A DNA stretch of 64,000 bases from assembly GCA_012523095.1 (NCBI GenBank), contig JAAYJE010000126.1:37868-101867 (forward strand), in the 5' to 3' direction. Shown in pieces: positions 24,243 to 33,592 of the stretch. The position numbers were made by a program, and so were the translations under genes. Every line of letters starts with the position of its first letter. Within the stretch, counting starts at the first letter, position 1. Origin of the DNA: Actinomycetota bacterium (GTDB lineage: Bacteria > Actinomycetota > Thermoleophilia > RBG-16-64-13). The notes under the pieces were generated by a model. That model ran no database searches, was not told the origin of the DNA, and was given only the letters and a program-made list of their open reading frames with translations.

Positions 24243-25694
24243 CTAATACTGCATGGGCTCGATCTTGCCCTGGATGGTGACCATCGGCGCCTCAGCGTTG
24301 CCCACGATCACCGGCTCGAACATGTACTTGGTTCCCTTGCGCCACTGGACTGCGCAGTACAACTGCTTGTATACGTTCTCGTTCGGGTGCCAACCCTTCG
24401 GGTCGATCGGCTCAGTGAAGTTGATGGGGCCCTGCATGGTTATCATGTTCGTGGTCTTGATGGCCTCGACGACCGTCTCTTTGTCCATGGGGTCGGCGGC
24501 CCGCTTGAAAACGTCGATCGCCCATTCCAACTTAGTGTAGGAAGCCATAGCGGCCGTCCACATGTCGCCGGTGAAAGCCTCGTATTCATCGGCAAGCTCC
24601 TGGCAGGTCATCCCGGTGAGTGTGTCTTTGAACGGCCAAGTGGGGTGCCATACGCCCTCGCCCAGGAAGCCGTAAGCGATCTCGCCCATCGCCTCGAGGG
24701 CCGACACGTATCCGAGAGCCTTGCCGCTACTGGCGATCTTGGGATGGAAACCCTGTTGTAGCGCCTGCTTCCAGAAGTTGGTCAGCTCGGCGGGGTTGTT
24801 GGTGCCGCATAGGATCTCGACTCCCTCCTTCTTGAACATCGAGATCTGTTCGGTGAAGTCCTCGGCACCGGGCTGATACAAGCTGGGTAGGACCATATCG
24901 TAGCCGTACTCCTTCAACACCACCGGCGCGCCGGTCTTCTCGTCCAGCCAACCCTGAGCGTCGGTATCGTTGGCGAAGAGCATTCCCACTTTCTTGTTGG
25001 TCTCGATGTCTTTGTACACCTCGACGAAGATGTGCATAGCCTGCTCAGTGCCGAGAAGCAGGCCGTAGGTCCACTTGAACGGCTGGGGATTGGCCGGGTC
25101 CTTCTGGCGTCCGAAGTAGAAGGGCTGGTACGGAGCCAGGCCCGCGAGTAAAGGCGTCTCGAAAGCTTCGGCCTGGTCGGCCGCCGGATCGATGGTGTCC
25201 GGCGTGCCGCCGGCCAAGATCATGCTACATCCGTCGTTCTGGATCATATCGCCGGCGACCTGCGCGGCGCGGTTGGAGTCGGACTGGCTGTCGCGGACGA
25301 CTATCTGGATGGGGTGCAACTTGCCGTCGGCTCCCACGATCCCGTCGCCCAGAGCTCTGGTCGCATGGTCCACCCACCAGTTGTCGACTACGCCGTACAT
25401 GGCTAAACCACCGGTCTGCGGAGAGACGACGCCGATCTTTATCGTGTCGCCACGGGAGGGAGCCCCATTGCCTGTCGTGACGCTCTGAGCGGCGCTGGTG
25501 GTGGTCTCGGATGCAGCGCCGGTGGTGGTGGTCTCGGCGGGCGGCTTGTCGTCTCCGCATGCCGCTACCAGACCACCCAGGCCCCCTGCGAGGCTGATGG
25601 ATGCGCCGGCGACACCGGCCATCTTCAGGAATTGACGCCGGCTGACGCCGCCGGCCGCCTGCACCTCGAGCTCTTCACGGTGTTCGTCGTTCAT
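24243..25694 (-). CDS. Tat-exported Liv-type solute-binding lipoprotein
   Basis: The ATG at 25694 has AGGAGGA six bases upstream and gives 483 residues. The N-terminal extension is followed by a twin-arginine motif, SRRQFLKMAG, and a lipobox LVAAC, so the protein is probably folded and cofactor- or ligand-loaded before export, and lipid-anchored. A Thr-rich tether then leads to the periplasmic binding fold (IKIGVVSPQTGGLAMYG, RDSQSDSNRAAQV). The same Tat plus lipobox layout is found in the protein at 35639. No permease genes adjoin it. A TetR-type operator lies at its promoter. Confidence 0.88.
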   Translation of the reverse strand: MNDEHREELEVQAAGGVSRRQFLKMAGVAGASISLAGGLGGLVAACGDDKPPAETTTTGAASETTTSAAQSVTTGNGAPSRGDTIKIGVVSPQTGGLAMYGVVDNWWVDHATRALGDGIVGADGKLHPIQIVVRDSQSDSNRAAQVAGDMIQNDGCSMILAGGTPDTIDPAADQAEAFETPLLAGLAPYQPFYFGRQKDPANPQPFKWTYGLLLGTEQAMHIFVEVYKDIETNKKVGMLFANDTDAQGWLDEKTGAPVVLKEYGYDMVLPSLYQPGAEDFTEQISMFKKEGVEILCGTNNPAELTNFWKQALQQGFHPKIASSGKALGYVSALEAMGEIAYGFLGEGVWHPTWPFKDTLTGMTCQELADEYEAFTGDMWTAAMASYTKLEWAIDVFKRAADPMDKETVVEAIKTTNMITMQGPINFTEPIDPKGWHPNENVYKQLYCAVQWRKGTKYMFEPVIVGNAEAPMVTIQGKIEPMQY

Positions 25695-25852
25695 CTCCTG
25701 TCCTCCTGCTCTCAAGGTAGTGATAAAGATGCCACTGCCGTCATCTTGAACTCAGCGGATCCACCTGCTCCATCAGCCGGCCACTGTCGACCTGAATACT
25801 CTCCCACTGTCCGCATTGCCTCAAAGCCGGCCACAGTCACCCCCTATCTTAT

Positions 25853-25906
25853 TGAGTAAGCGCTCGCTCAACAGTACCGAATACCATGAAACAGGAACCC
25901 TGTCAA
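25853..25906 (-). promoter_or_regulatory. Promoter and TetR-type operator of the Tat-exported binding-protein gene
   Basis: On the minus strand TTGACA (25906-25901), a 17-base spacer and TATTCG (25883-25878) form a promoter-like pair. At the expected start of transcription lies TTGAGTAAGCGCTCGCTCAA (25852-25871), which contains overlapping, slightly imperfect versions of the TGAGC-N4-GCTCA palindrome seen at the tetR genes. A leader of about 175 bases would precede the ATG. Confidence 0.45.
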
Positions 25907-25981
25907 TGAATATGCACCCTGCCGTGGCCGCGTCGGAGCAGTGCGCCCCGGAGGGTCGAGACTTCGTTTTTCAGCGGGCCG

Positions 25982-26803
25982 CTATGGGGCGGGAGTCAGA
26001 GGCGGCGGCGCCGACTCCTCAACACTCGGGCCGGCCTCCGGACCGCCGGACGCGTCTTCAGACGACGATGTGGCCGACTCCGCAGCCCCAGTCGCCGGGG
26101 GTTGCACATCGACGATGGTCGTGTCGATGCCCGAGCCGTCCCTTGCAACGGTATCCGGCGACGAGGCGTCTGCTTCTTCACCACCCGCCGTGGGGGGAAC
26201 CACAGGAACCGAGCCGGGCGACGCGGGGACACGGATGGTCGTAGCGGATCGTTCCCCGGTCAAGGGGCCGGCTTCGGCGCCCGTCGATATCGGAGTCTCC
26301 GGCTCCGTGGTCACCGTCACCGTCTTCTCGATCACCTGGCGTTGTACAACAACCTTCTCGACGGTCTCGGCGGCCGGCGGCGACGCAACCGCGTAGACGC
26401 TGGTCGCAAGCGCCACGAAAGCCGAGACTGCCAGCAGCCATTGAGGATTCATGCGACGACGCCCCACGGTGCGGTAATAGGTGACCACGCCCTGCTCTTC
26501 GGCGGTCCCCCCCTCTGGGCCTGAGGACAACGTCTCCGAAGGCTCATGAGTGAGGGGCGCGTTCCGCCCGCCTGCCTCTGATGACCTCGCCTTCGCCAGG
26601 CCCCGAAAGGGCATGCGAAATTCCAGCCACTCTCCCGCCCGGTCGAGGCCGACAGACGCCGCATACGAGACCAGGGTGCAGATGACGGGGATCATCGCTG
26701 CGCCGGCCGGCGTCCCCAGCAGACTCGTTCGACTGACCACGACGAAGGCGGCCGCGGAAGCGGCCGCTCCGGAAACGATCGCAGCTATGCGCGGACGGTC
26801 CAT
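25982..26803 (-). CDS. Hypothetical membrane protein with Pro/Thr/Ser-rich C-terminus
   Basis: A 273-residue protein, starting at the ATG at 26803 (GAGG about 10 bases upstream). Hydrophobic segments lie at about residues 8-25 and 35-50, a third near 125-145 (LLAVSAFVALATSVYAVA). It ends in a long, low-complexity, acidic and Pro/Ser/Thr-rich extracellular-type tail from about residue 150. I do not recognise a family. The layout (short cytoplasmic region, membrane anchor, extended tail) is seen in actinobacterial envelope proteins. Confidence 0.6.
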   Translation of the reverse strand: MDRPRIAAIVSGAAASAAAFVVVSRTSLLGTPAGAAMIPVICTLVSYAASVGLDRAGEWLEFRMPFRGLAKARSSEAGGRNAPLTHEPSETLSSGPEGGTAEEQGVVTYYRTVGRRRMNPQWLLAVSAFVALATSVYAVASPPAAETVEKVVVQRQVIEKTVTVTTEPETPISTGAEAGPLTGERSATTIRVPASPGSVPVVPPTAGGEEADASSPDTVARDGSGIDTTIVDVQPPATGAAESATSSSEDASGGPEAGPSVEESAPPPLTPAP

Positions 26804-26909
26804 TGCGTACAAACCTCATGATGATCCGGGATCCCTACGTATGGTTTGACTGAACAACGCCGCCCCCGGTTCCCAGAGGTCCGGACTCCGGCACGCGTGG
26901 CTCAAGGCT

Positions 26910-26960
26910 TTGACGTGGGCGACTCCATTCCGTAACATGGACGACGCCGGGTGATCACCC
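26910..26960 (+). promoter_or_regulatory. Promoter of the SPFH gene with adjacent palindrome
   Basis: TTGACG (26910-26915), a 17-base spacer and TAACAT (26933-26938) form a good promoter match. Immediately downstream, GGGTGATCACCC (26949-26960) is a perfect 12-bp palindrome at about +5 to +16, a plausible operator. Confidence 0.45.
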
Positions 26961-27000
26961 CATCGGGTGTCACCTACAGAGAGCGAAAAGGAGGCCTCCC

Positions 27001-27897
27001 ATGACCGACGTGATCATCGGTGTCGTGGTGGTCGTAATCGTGCTCTTCTTCCTAGCCGGCATACGGATCGTGCGGCCGACCACCCGGGGCCTGGTGGAGC
27101 GCCTGGGCAAGTACAACCGCTATGCCGATCCTGGATTCCATTGGATCATCCCCGTCATCGAGCGGATGTTCAAAGTCGACATTCGCGAACTTCTAGTCGA
27201 TGCCCAGCCTCAGATGATCATCACCAACGACAACCTGAACGCTCGAGTCGACGCTCAGGTCTACCTGAAGGTCAAGGCCGACGAAGACAGCGTCAAAGCC
27301 TCCCAGTACAACGTGGCCAACTACGAGTTGCAGATCGTGAACCTGGCCCGCACCACGCTCCGTAACATCATCGGCACTTTGACTCTCAAGTCGGCCAACA
27401 GCGAGCGCGGCAGGATCAACGAGGAGCTGCGCAAAACGCTCCTCTATGAAACCGCCAACTGGGGCATCGAGATCCTCCGCACTGAACTCAAAGAGATCGA
27501 TCCGCCCGAGGACGTCCAGGTCACCATGAACAAGGTGGTCAAGGCTGAGAACGAGAAGATCGCCGCCGTCGACTTCGCAACCGCCACGGAGACGCAGGCC
27601 GACGGTCTGCGCCGCGCAGAGATCAAGAAAGCCGACGGCAACAAGCAGGCTCGCATCCTCGAAGCCCAAGGCCAGGCGGAGGCCATACGACTGGTCAACG
27701 AGGCCGCGGATCGATACTTCATCGGCAACGCTCAGGTCCTGCGGAAGCTGGAGGCCATGGAGAGGGCCCTCGTCCAGAACGCCAAGGTGGTCGTCCCGGC
27801 CGACACGCAGTTGATCAACGTGATAGGCGACCTCGCCGGGATCACCCCTGTCCCCGTCTCAAAGAATCCGGCCGCGCCCTCTCAAGACAGAAGGTAG
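27001..27897 (+). CDS. SPFH/band-7 (stomatin-like) membrane protein
   Basis: A 298-residue protein with AAAAGGAGG in front of the ATG. An N-terminal membrane segment (residues 4-22) is followed by RIVRPTTRGLVERLGKYNRY and the band-7 core (NARVDAQVYLKV, ELRKTLLYETANWGIEIL), then an Ala/Glu/Lys-rich coiled-coil stretch near 190-235. Stomatin-like proteins form large membrane-attached oligomers that organise lipid domains or regulate membrane proteases. A partner NfeD-like gene, common beside stomatins, is absent. Confidence 0.92.
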   Translation: MTDVIIGVVVVVIVLFFLAGIRIVRPTTRGLVERLGKYNRYADPGFHWIIPVIERMFKVDIRELLVDAQPQMIITNDNLNARVDAQVYLKVKADEDSVKASQYNVANYELQIVNLARTTLRNIIGTLTLKSANSERGRINEELRKTLLYETANWGIEILRTELKEIDPPEDVQVTMNKVVKAENEKIAAVDFATATETQADGLRRAEIKKADGNKQARILEAQGQAEAIRLVNEAADRYFIGNAQVLRKLEAMERALVQNAKVVVPADTQLINVIGDLAGITPVPVSKNPAAPSQDRR

Positions 27898-27949
27898 GAT
27901 TTACGCCCCTTGAAGGCGAATCTCTTGCGTAGCGAGTCGTCGATGCGAC

Positions 27950-27978
27950 TTGCAGTTTGGACGCTGTCAGAGTACGCT
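27950..27978 (+). promoter_or_regulatory. Promoter of the 36-residue peptide gene
   Basis: TTGCAG (27950-27955), 17 bases, TACGCT (27973-27978), placed about 20 bases upstream of a strong ribosome site. Moderate match to a sigma-70-type promoter. Confidence 0.35.
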
Positions 27979-28000
27979 GTCCGCTAGAGGAGGTCGAAAG

Positions 28001-28111
28001 ATGGGAAACGTCCTCGTCCTCGTCATATTGGCCGTCGGTGCAGTGGGATGCGAGGTATATCTGCGGCGACTGAGTTCGCAGAGCCGCCACCGCAGGTTCG
28101 CCAAGCGTTAG
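28001..28111 (+). CDS. 36-residue membrane peptide
   Basis: Not in the ORF track because of its size. AGAGGAGGT lies seven bases before an ATG that opens a 36-codon frame, MGNVLVLVILAVGAVGC followed by EVYLRRLSSQ and a very basic end (SRHRRFAKR). It thus has one hydrophobic segment of about 16 residues, then a positively charged cytoplasmic tail. The Cys at position 17 after AVG resembles a lipobox, but a plain single-pass small membrane protein is equally likely. It stands alone between the SPFH gene and the UbiD gene with its own promoter match. Confidence 0.5.
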   Translation: MGNVLVLVILAVGAVGCEVYLRRLSSQSRHRRFAKR

Positions 28112-28302
28112 CTTCCACACTGCTCAACCGGATTCTCGCGGCCGCTGCTGAGGCGACCGCCTGCGGTGGCTCGTCCGATTTTCGGCGCCGCGCCGGGTTC
28201 CGTCGTCTTCTCCCTCAGGATCAGACCTAGAGGAGCGTAACCTGTCTCGTCCGGTCGTCGTTGGGGCACTCCAGAATGAACGTGCTCACAAAGTCGGGAA
28301 GA

Positions 28303-29790
28303 TCACGACTCGGGCGGCAGGAATCTCTTCACGTCCACATCGATGAACGGCGAGCGCTCGAAGTTGTCCTTCAGATCCCACGGCACCGTGCAGTCGAAGA
28401 TGGTCTTGCAGCTGATGCTCGAATGGCGAAGCAGCGGGTTGAACTCCGGCGTGCCCGAGGGGTCGAGGGTGTGGCACTTGACCCCGGGTATGAAAATGGT
28501 GCTCACGTCTCCCTGGTAGCGCGTCGTCATGGCCCACATGACGTCGTTGGAGTCGTAGATGTCCACGTCTTCGTCGACCAGGATGACGTGTTTGAGCTCC
28601 GAGAAGGCGGCGAAGGCGGCAAGAGCCGCTTGGCGCTGGCGGCCTTCGTCAGTCCAAGCCCGCTTCTTGATCTGCAAGATGGCCAGGTACTTGCCCCCGC
28701 CCCCGGGATGGCAGTATACGTTTTGCAGGAAACCGGGGATGGCGTCCTCGACGAGGCGGTAGATGCTCGCCTCGGTGGGGAGTCCGGAAAGCGTGACGTG
28801 CTCCTCCCCCGGTCCCACCAAGATCTGAAGGATAGGCCTGACACGGTGGGTGATCCCCGTAACCCGGAACACGGCTAAGTCCCTCTGGGCAAGCCCTAGA
28901 TAGCCCGGGAACTCGGGCATCGCCCACCCGGCGTGGTCGGTGTTCTCGTCCTCGTCGGCCCGTTCTCCGGGCCTGAACTCGCCCTCGAGCACTATCTCGG
29001 CATGCGCCACGGCCTTGGCGCCCGGCTGCGTGACACACTCCACCAGCTCGACGGGGCGGCCCCGGAGACCCCCGCCGATGGTGAGTTCGTCCAGACCGAG
29101 GGGAGTCGTGGGAGCCTCGAACGACGTAGCCACGTAGATCGCCGGGTCCACCCCGATGCTCACGGAGACCGGCAGTGGTTTGCCTGCCGCCTCAGCCTTA
29201 CGCCGGAACACGTCGATGTGCCGCCCGGGCGTGAAGCTCACACTCATCCTGTCGGGCCCGAGGACGCACATCCGGTGGATTGTGACGTCAGAAACCCCGG
29301 TCTCGGGATCCTCGGCACGCATGAGACCCATATTGAAGAAGGCCCCGGCATCGCGCTCGGTGCTCACGATAGGTGGGATCACCTTGCTGACGTCGAAGGG
29401 CGACTTGATCACAACCTCTTGACAGGGAGCCTGGTCGCGCGCCACGACGACGGGCGCAACGGGTTCGTTGAGCGCATCGATCAGGTCGAAGAGCAGCCGT
29501 TCGGGGGCGCTCCCCAGGAGCAGGGCGGTGCGCTTCCTGCTGGCAAGGACACCTGCCACCACCGACATGTCGTAGCCCTTGACGTTCTCGAATAGCATAG
29601 CGGGGCCGATCTTGGTGGGAGGAGCAACCGGGGTACCCGCGCCCACCTGCTTATAGACGCCGGCGATCTCCAGATAGGGATCAGCCTCCACGTCCGTGGA
29701 GACCAGCTGTCCGGGATGCTGGGCAAGGAAGGCAAGCGCCGTCCTCAGATCGATTATGTCTGCGGCCTTCAGGGGCTTTGGAACCCTCAT
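28303..29790 (-). CDS. UbiD-family prenylated-FMN decarboxylase
   Basis: A 495-residue protein matching the UbiD fold from end to end: DLRTALAFLA at the N-terminus, FENVKGYDMSVVAGVLASRK, TIHRMCVLGPDRMSVSFTPGRH, the HAEIVLEGEF segment with one of the catalytic Glu residues, and a C-terminal domain with VILVDEDVDIYDSNDVMWAM. UbiD enzymes reversibly decarboxylate aromatic or alpha,beta-unsaturated acids with prenylated FMN supplied by UbiX. No ubiX gene is in the window. The loop after the first catalytic Glu (ERADEDENTDHAGWAMPEF) does not read EGPFGE as in UbiD/Fdc1, so a different substrate is likely. GAGAGGAG precedes the ATG. Confidence 0.88.
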   Translation of the reverse strand: MRVPKPLKAADIIDLRTALAFLAQHPGQLVSTDVEADPYLEIAGVYKQVGAGTPVAPPTKIGPAMLFENVKGYDMSVVAGVLASRKRTALLLGSAPERLLFDLIDALNEPVAPVVVARDQAPCQEVVIKSPFDVSKVIPPIVSTERDAGAFFNMGLMRAEDPETGVSDVTIHRMCVLGPDRMSVSFTPGRHIDVFRRKAEAAGKPLPVSVSIGVDPAIYVATSFEAPTTPLGLDELTIGGGLRGRPVELVECVTQPGAKAVAHAEIVLEGEFRPGERADEDENTDHAGWAMPEFPGYLGLAQRDLAVFRVTGITHRVRPILQILVGPGEEHVTLSGLPTEASIYRLVEDAIPGFLQNVYCHPGGGGKYLAILQIKKRAWTDEGRQRQAALAAFAAFSELKHVILVDEDVDIYDSNDVMWAMTTRYQGDVSTIFIPGVKCHTLDPSGTPEFNPLLRHSSISCKTIFDCTVPWDLKDNFERSPFIDVDVKRFLPPES

Positions 29791-29835
29791 AGATACTCCT
29801 CTCTCGAAGCCGTCGGCGCCACATCACGCCGAAGT

Positions 29836-30636
29836 CTAGTAGCAGACCACGCCCCCATTGACCACCAGCGTGATCGCGGTCACAAAATCGCCGTCCTCAG
29901 AAGCAAGGAAGAGGGCCGGTCCCGCGAGGTCTTCCGGCATTTCGTTGCGCTCTCGAAGCGCCTGCTGGTCGCGCATCACCTTGTCCCAGCCCGGCCTACC
30001 CTCAGCCTGGACGATGCTCTCCTCGGTCATGGTGTAGCCGGGAGCGAGGGCGTTCACACGGATGCCGTACTCGCCCACTTCCTTCGCAAGACCTCTGGTG
30101 AACCCGATCACCGCACCCTTGCTGGATATGTAGTGGATGAAGCCGGGTACCCCCACCAGGAACGAATCGGACGTGACGTTGATGATCTTGCCGTAGCCTC
30201 GCTCCTTCATGTAAGGGACCACCGCCTTAGCGCAGTTCCACATCCCACGCACGTTGACGGCCATCATCCTGTCCCACTGCTCCTCGGTCCATTCATCGAA
30301 GGGTCTGAAACCGCCCATGCCCTTGTACCAGGCGGCACAGTTGACGAGGATATCGACACGGCCACCCCAGGAGACGGCCAAGGAGTCGACGGCGGTTCTG
30401 ACTGCGGCCGCGTCGGTGACATCGCACTCCCGCGCGGCCGCCACGCCTCCGCCCGTGTCGATCTCCGCGACGGCGTCCTCAGCTCCGGCCTGATCGATAT
30501 CCAGAATCCCCACCTTCGCGCCTTCTTCGGCGAAACGCATACAGATGGCGCGACCGATGCTCGGGTCGCCGCCGCCTCCTGTCACAATCGCCACTCTACC
30601 CTCGAGACGCTGCGCTACTGCCGGTTTGATATTCAT
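29836..30636 (-). CDS. Short-chain dehydrogenase/reductase (SDR)
   Basis: A 266-residue classical SDR with TGGGGDPSIGRAI (a longer glycine loop than usual, like some enoyl-ACP reductase-type or cyclic-alcohol SDRs), LDIDQAG pointing to NAD, the catalytic Ser in NVTSDSF and Tyr/Lys in HYISSKGAV. The typical final NGGVVCY block is present. It lies 45 bp upstream of the UbiD-family gene on the same strand, so the two probably form an operon that processes an aromatic or alicyclic acid. Confidence 0.88.
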   Translation of the reverse strand: MNIKPAVAQRLEGRVAIVTGGGGDPSIGRAICMRFAEEGAKVGILDIDQAGAEDAVAEIDTGGGVAAARECDVTDAAAVRTAVDSLAVSWGGRVDILVNCAAWYKGMGGFRPFDEWTEEQWDRMMAVNVRGMWNCAKAVVPYMKERGYGKIINVTSDSFLVGVPGFIHYISSKGAVIGFTRGLAKEVGEYGIRVNALAPGYTMTEESIVQAEGRPGWDKVMRDQQALRERNEMPEDLAGPALFLASEDGDFVTAITLVVNGGVVCY

Positions 30637-30744
30637 CCTGGTTTCCTTCCACAGTGTCGTCGGTGGCTTCCGACCGTTCGCAGGTTAGCAGCTTACTTCA
30701 CCATAGGTATGGCAGCAAGCGCAGCAACCTGAAGAGGCGGATTC
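30637..30744. other. Spacer between divergent SDR genes
   Basis: Contains no gene I can support. With the following sequence up to 31005 it forms a 370-bp divergent region holding a plus-strand promoter match (30745-30774) and a short translated frame that is coupled to the next SDR gene. Confidence 0.4.
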
Positions 30745-30774
30745 TTGACATCGACGAGCGGGGCGTGTTCAATA
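30745..30774 (+). promoter_or_regulatory. Promoter of the plus-strand SDR transcript
   Basis: TTGACA (30745-30750) with TTCAAT/TCAATA 17-18 bases downstream (30768-30774). A perfect -35 hexamer and an acceptable -10; transcription would start near 30780 and include the short coupled frame. Confidence 0.45.
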
Positions 30775-30910
30775 CCGGGCGCATGACACTTGTTCTTTGA
30801 AAGAAGCCGCGCCCGGCAGCCGACATCGTGGCCGGCGGGGCCCGTGCTGCATGCCTGTGAAGCCTTGGTTCGAGATGCTGAGACAGAAGTACTGAGCCAA
30901 CGCGAAACGC

Positions 30911-31009
30911 ATGGGGATGCTCGACGTGTTCCGGCCGGAGATAGACATGTACGAACGGTTCTCCGACCACGACGGCTACAGTTCATCTTGCAACATGGAC
31001 CTTCTATGA
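30911..31009 (+). CDS. Short ORF translationally coupled to the SDR gene, possibly interrupted upstream
   Basis: A 32-codon frame, starting MGMLDVFRPEIDMYERF, ends in TGA that overlaps the ATG of the SDR gene as ATGA. Upstream the same frame continues without interruption through QKY-TGA-ANAKR to an ATG at 30851 (MPVKPWFEML), so a 52-codon reading would be complete if the in-frame TGA at 30893 were a sense codon. The residues on both sides look like one amphipathic protein. Either the gene has an early nonsense mutation, or translation starts at 30911. No family recognised. Confidence 0.3.
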   Translation: MGMLDVFRPEIDMYERFSDHDGYSSSCNMDLL

Positions 31010-31800
31010 CCACAAGGCACGCACTCGTCACCGGAGGGTGTTCAGGCATCGGGCTCGAGATAGCCCGCGAGCTGGCCGGCCGCGGATATCACCTGCTGCT
31101 TGCGAGCAACCGTGACGCCGAGCTGGAAGCGGCGGCTCAGGAGATCGCCGCGACCTACGGCGTGAACGCCTATCCCATCAAGATGGATCTGGCCCGTCCC
31201 GAAGCCGCCCGGGCGCTTCACGAAGAGGTAAGCAGACGCGGCTTGGAGATCGAGATCCTTGTCAGCAACGCAGGGATGTTCTTCTTCGGAGAAGTCGCCG
31301 ACGCCGACCCCGCCCGCGTGGAGACCATGATGCAGCTCCATGTGGTCACACCCTCGCTGCTGGCCCACTTCTTCGGCCAGGACATGCGTGCGCGGAGATC
31401 GGGACATATCCTCTTCACTTCGAGCATCTCGGCCTGGCGGGACTTCCCCGGCATCGCCTACTACGGCAGCTCCAAGACCTTCCTGCGCAGCTTCGCCTGC
31501 GCGCTCCGTGAAGAGCTCTCCGTCTGGGGCGTCAACGTCACCTGCCTCGCACCTGGGGCCGTGGCCACCAACCTTTACGACCGGACCGGCGTCCCGGTGC
31601 AGAAGGCGGTCAGGTACGGAGTGATGAAAGACCCCGCTCAGATAGCACGAGCGGCCGTACAAGGTATGTTCCGCGGCAAGGCGGTAGTGGTGCCCGGGCT
31701 TTCGGCCAAGATCATGGTCTTCGCCATGGCCCATCTCCCCCAATGGGCCATCAGACTCCTGCGGCGCCGGGCCCCCTTCCTCCCCATGCCCAAGGACTGA
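31006..31800 (+). CDS. Short-chain dehydrogenase (SDR, DltE/YqjQ-like)
   Basis: The track ORF starts too early; the ATG at 31006 opens MTTRHALVTGGCSGIGLEIAREL and gives 264 residues. The cofactor motif is GGCSGIG, the catalytic Ser is in ILFTSSISAW, and Tyr/Lys in AYYGSSKTF. The C-terminal LRRRAPFLPMPKD lacks the usual closing DGG block and has a hydrophobic helix (MVFAMAHLPQWAIRLL), as in SDRs of the short, membrane-associated DltE/YqjQ type. Specificity is unknown. Translation is coupled to the short frame upstream. Confidence 0.85.
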   Translation: MTTRHALVTGGCSGIGLEIARELAGRGYHLLLASNRDAELEAAAQEIAATYGVNAYPIKMDLARPEAARALHEEVSRRGLEIEILVSNAGMFFFGEVADADPARVETMMQLHVVTPSLLAHFFGQDMRARRSGHILFTSSISAWRDFPGIAYYGSSKTFLRSFACALREELSVWGVNVTCLAPGAVATNLYDRTGVPVQKAVRYGVMKDPAQIARAAVQGMFRGKAVVVPGLSAKIMVFAMAHLPQWAIRLLRRRAPFLPMPKD

Positions 31801-31936
31801 CGGACGTCACGGGCGCCGACGGCGGATCCGGCCGACCTGAGGGCAGACTCTGCAGACCCGTACGCCCGAGCCGGCACCGGCGACGGGCTTTGTGACTCCC
31901 GTTCGTGACGGCGAGAGACCTGCGCCGATTGGCTCT

Positions 31937-33592
31937 CTAGCCGAGTACGGCTCCCTGGTCCGCTCCTCTGACCGTCGCCACGTAACGGCTAAGGACGCCG
32001 GATGCCTTCTCCGGCGGGCGTCGCCAGACCGACCGCCTGGCGGCAAGCTCATCTGCAGGCACCTCGAGGTCGAGCCGGCGCTCGGGTATGTCGATGGATA
32101 CGATGTCGCCGTCGCGCACCAGAGCGATGGGGCCGCCGTCCGACGCCTCCGGCACCACGTGACCCACGCAGGCTCCCCGCGTGGCCCCGCTGAAACGGCC
32201 GTCGGTGACCAACGCCACCCGGTCGTCCAGACCGGCGCCGACCAGCGTCGAAGTGGGCGTGAGCATCTCCGGCATGCCCGGCCCACCTTTCGGACCCACA
32301 TAGCGGATGACGACCACACATCCGGGTTCGATGGCGTCGCCTGCGATGGCCTCGACGGCCGAAGCCTCGTCGTCGAAGACGCGAGCGGGACCTCGATGTT
32401 GAAGCATTCCCGGCAACACCGCCGCCTCCTTGACGACCGCGCCTCCGGGCGCGAGACTGCCGAAGAGAACGGCCAGGCCTCCGGTAGGTGAGTAGGGGCG
32501 ATCCAAGGGTCTGATGACCTCGTCGTCGCGGGGCTCGGCCACCCGATACTGTCGGGCCAAGTCCCATCCCGAGACGGTGGGGACGCTCCCGTCGATAAGC
32601 CCTGCCGCCGCCAAACGCCACAGCGCGGCCATGACTCCGCCCGCTCTGTGGAAGTCCTCCATGTAGAAGTGACCGGCGGGTGACAGCTTGACCAGATGGG
32701 GCGTGTGGGCCGACACCTCGTTGAAGGTCTCGAGCGGGAGTCTCAGCCCCACTTCGTGCGCGATGGCGATCAGGTGAAGAACCGTATTGGTGGAGCAACC
32801 CAGAGCCGCGTCCAAAGTGAGCGCATTTCGTAGGCTCGCGGGGGCCAGGAACCGCCGGGCGCTCCAGCCCTGCCGCACGGCTTCGACGGCCTGTACCCCG
32901 CTCCGACGGGCCAGTTCGAGCCGCGCGGAGAACACCGCCGGCAAAGTGCCGTCGCCGGGAAGGGCCAGCCCCAGACACTCCGTCAGGCAACTCATGGAAT
33001 TGGCCGTGAACAGACCCGCACACGAGCCGCAGGTAGGACAGGCCACCTCCTCGAGATCCCGCAACTCCTCGGCGGTCAGCCGGCCGCGGAAATAAGCGCC
33101 CACACCTTCAAGCACGTCTTTGTTCTCAACGCGCCGCCCCTGGTGGGAACCCGCCAACATCGGCCCACCCGAGACCACCACCGCCGGCAGGTCGAGGCGC
33201 CCGGCGGCCATCACCATCCCGGGCACGATCTTGTCGCAATTGGTGATCAGCACCAAGCCGTCCAAAGCATGCGCCCGCGCCATGATCTCCACCGAATCGG
33301 CGATCACCTCACGACTGACCAGGGAATAGTTCATACCCTCGTGGTTCATCGCCAGGCCGTCGCACACACCTATCACGTCGAACTCCAGGGGAATGCCGCC
33401 TCCCTGATATACGCCGTACTTGACCTGCTCTGCGACGGCGCGAAGGTGCATATGGCCCGGCACCAGCTCGTTGAAAGAGTTGGCCACCCCGATGAAAGGA
33501 CGTCCCAGGTCGGCCCGGCCGATCCCCAGGGCGCGGAGCAGGGAGCGGTGCGGCGCGCGCGCCGGTCCTTCTGTCACTTGGTCACTTCGCAC
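31937..33592 (-). CDS. ilvD: Dihydroxy-acid dehydratase
   Basis: A 551-residue protein of the IlvD/EDD family at the normal length for IlvD. It starts at GTG with AAGGGGG upstream. The FeS-cluster and active-site Cys are in [18 protein letters not shown] and [11 protein letters not shown]; the closing segment includes [20 protein letters not shown]. It removes water from 2,3-dihydroxy-isovalerate or -methylvalerate in valine and isoleucine synthesis. Since no other ilv genes adjoin it, a sugar-acid dehydratase role of the same family is an alternative, but the motifs look like true IlvD. Confidence 0.92.
   Translation of the reverse strand: MRSDQVTEGPARAPHRSLLRALGIGRADLGRPFIGVANSFNELVPGHMHLRAVAEQVKYGVYQGGGIPLEFDVIGVCDGLAMNHEGMNYSLVSREVIADSVEIMARAHALDGLVLITNCDKIVPGMVMAAGRLDLPAVVVSGGPMLAGSHQGRRVENKDVLEGVGAYFRGRLTAEELRDLEEVACPTCGSCAGLFTANSMSCLTECLGLALPGDGTLPAVFSARLELARRSGVQAVEAVRQGWSARRFLAPASLRNALTLDAALGCSTNTVLHLIAIAHEVGLRLPLETFNEVSAHTPHLVKLSPAGHFYMEDFHRAGGVMAALWRLAAAGLIDGSVPTVSGWDLARQYRVAEPRDDEVIRPLDRPYSPTGGLAVLFGSLAPGGAVVKEAAVLPGMLQHRGPARVFDDEASAVEAIAGDAIEPGCVVVIRYVGPKGGPGMPEMLTPTSTLVGAGLDDRVALVTDGRFSGATRGACVGHVVPEASDGGPIALVRDGDIVSIDIPERRLDLEVPADELAARRSVWRRPPEKASGVLSRYVATVRGADQGAVLG

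Noticed and set aside
30851-31009. Selenocysteine reading of the in-frame TGA
   Set aside because: No recognised selenoprotein family, no catalytic Cys context and no SECIS-like hairpin seen just downstream; nonsense mutation or internal start is simpler.
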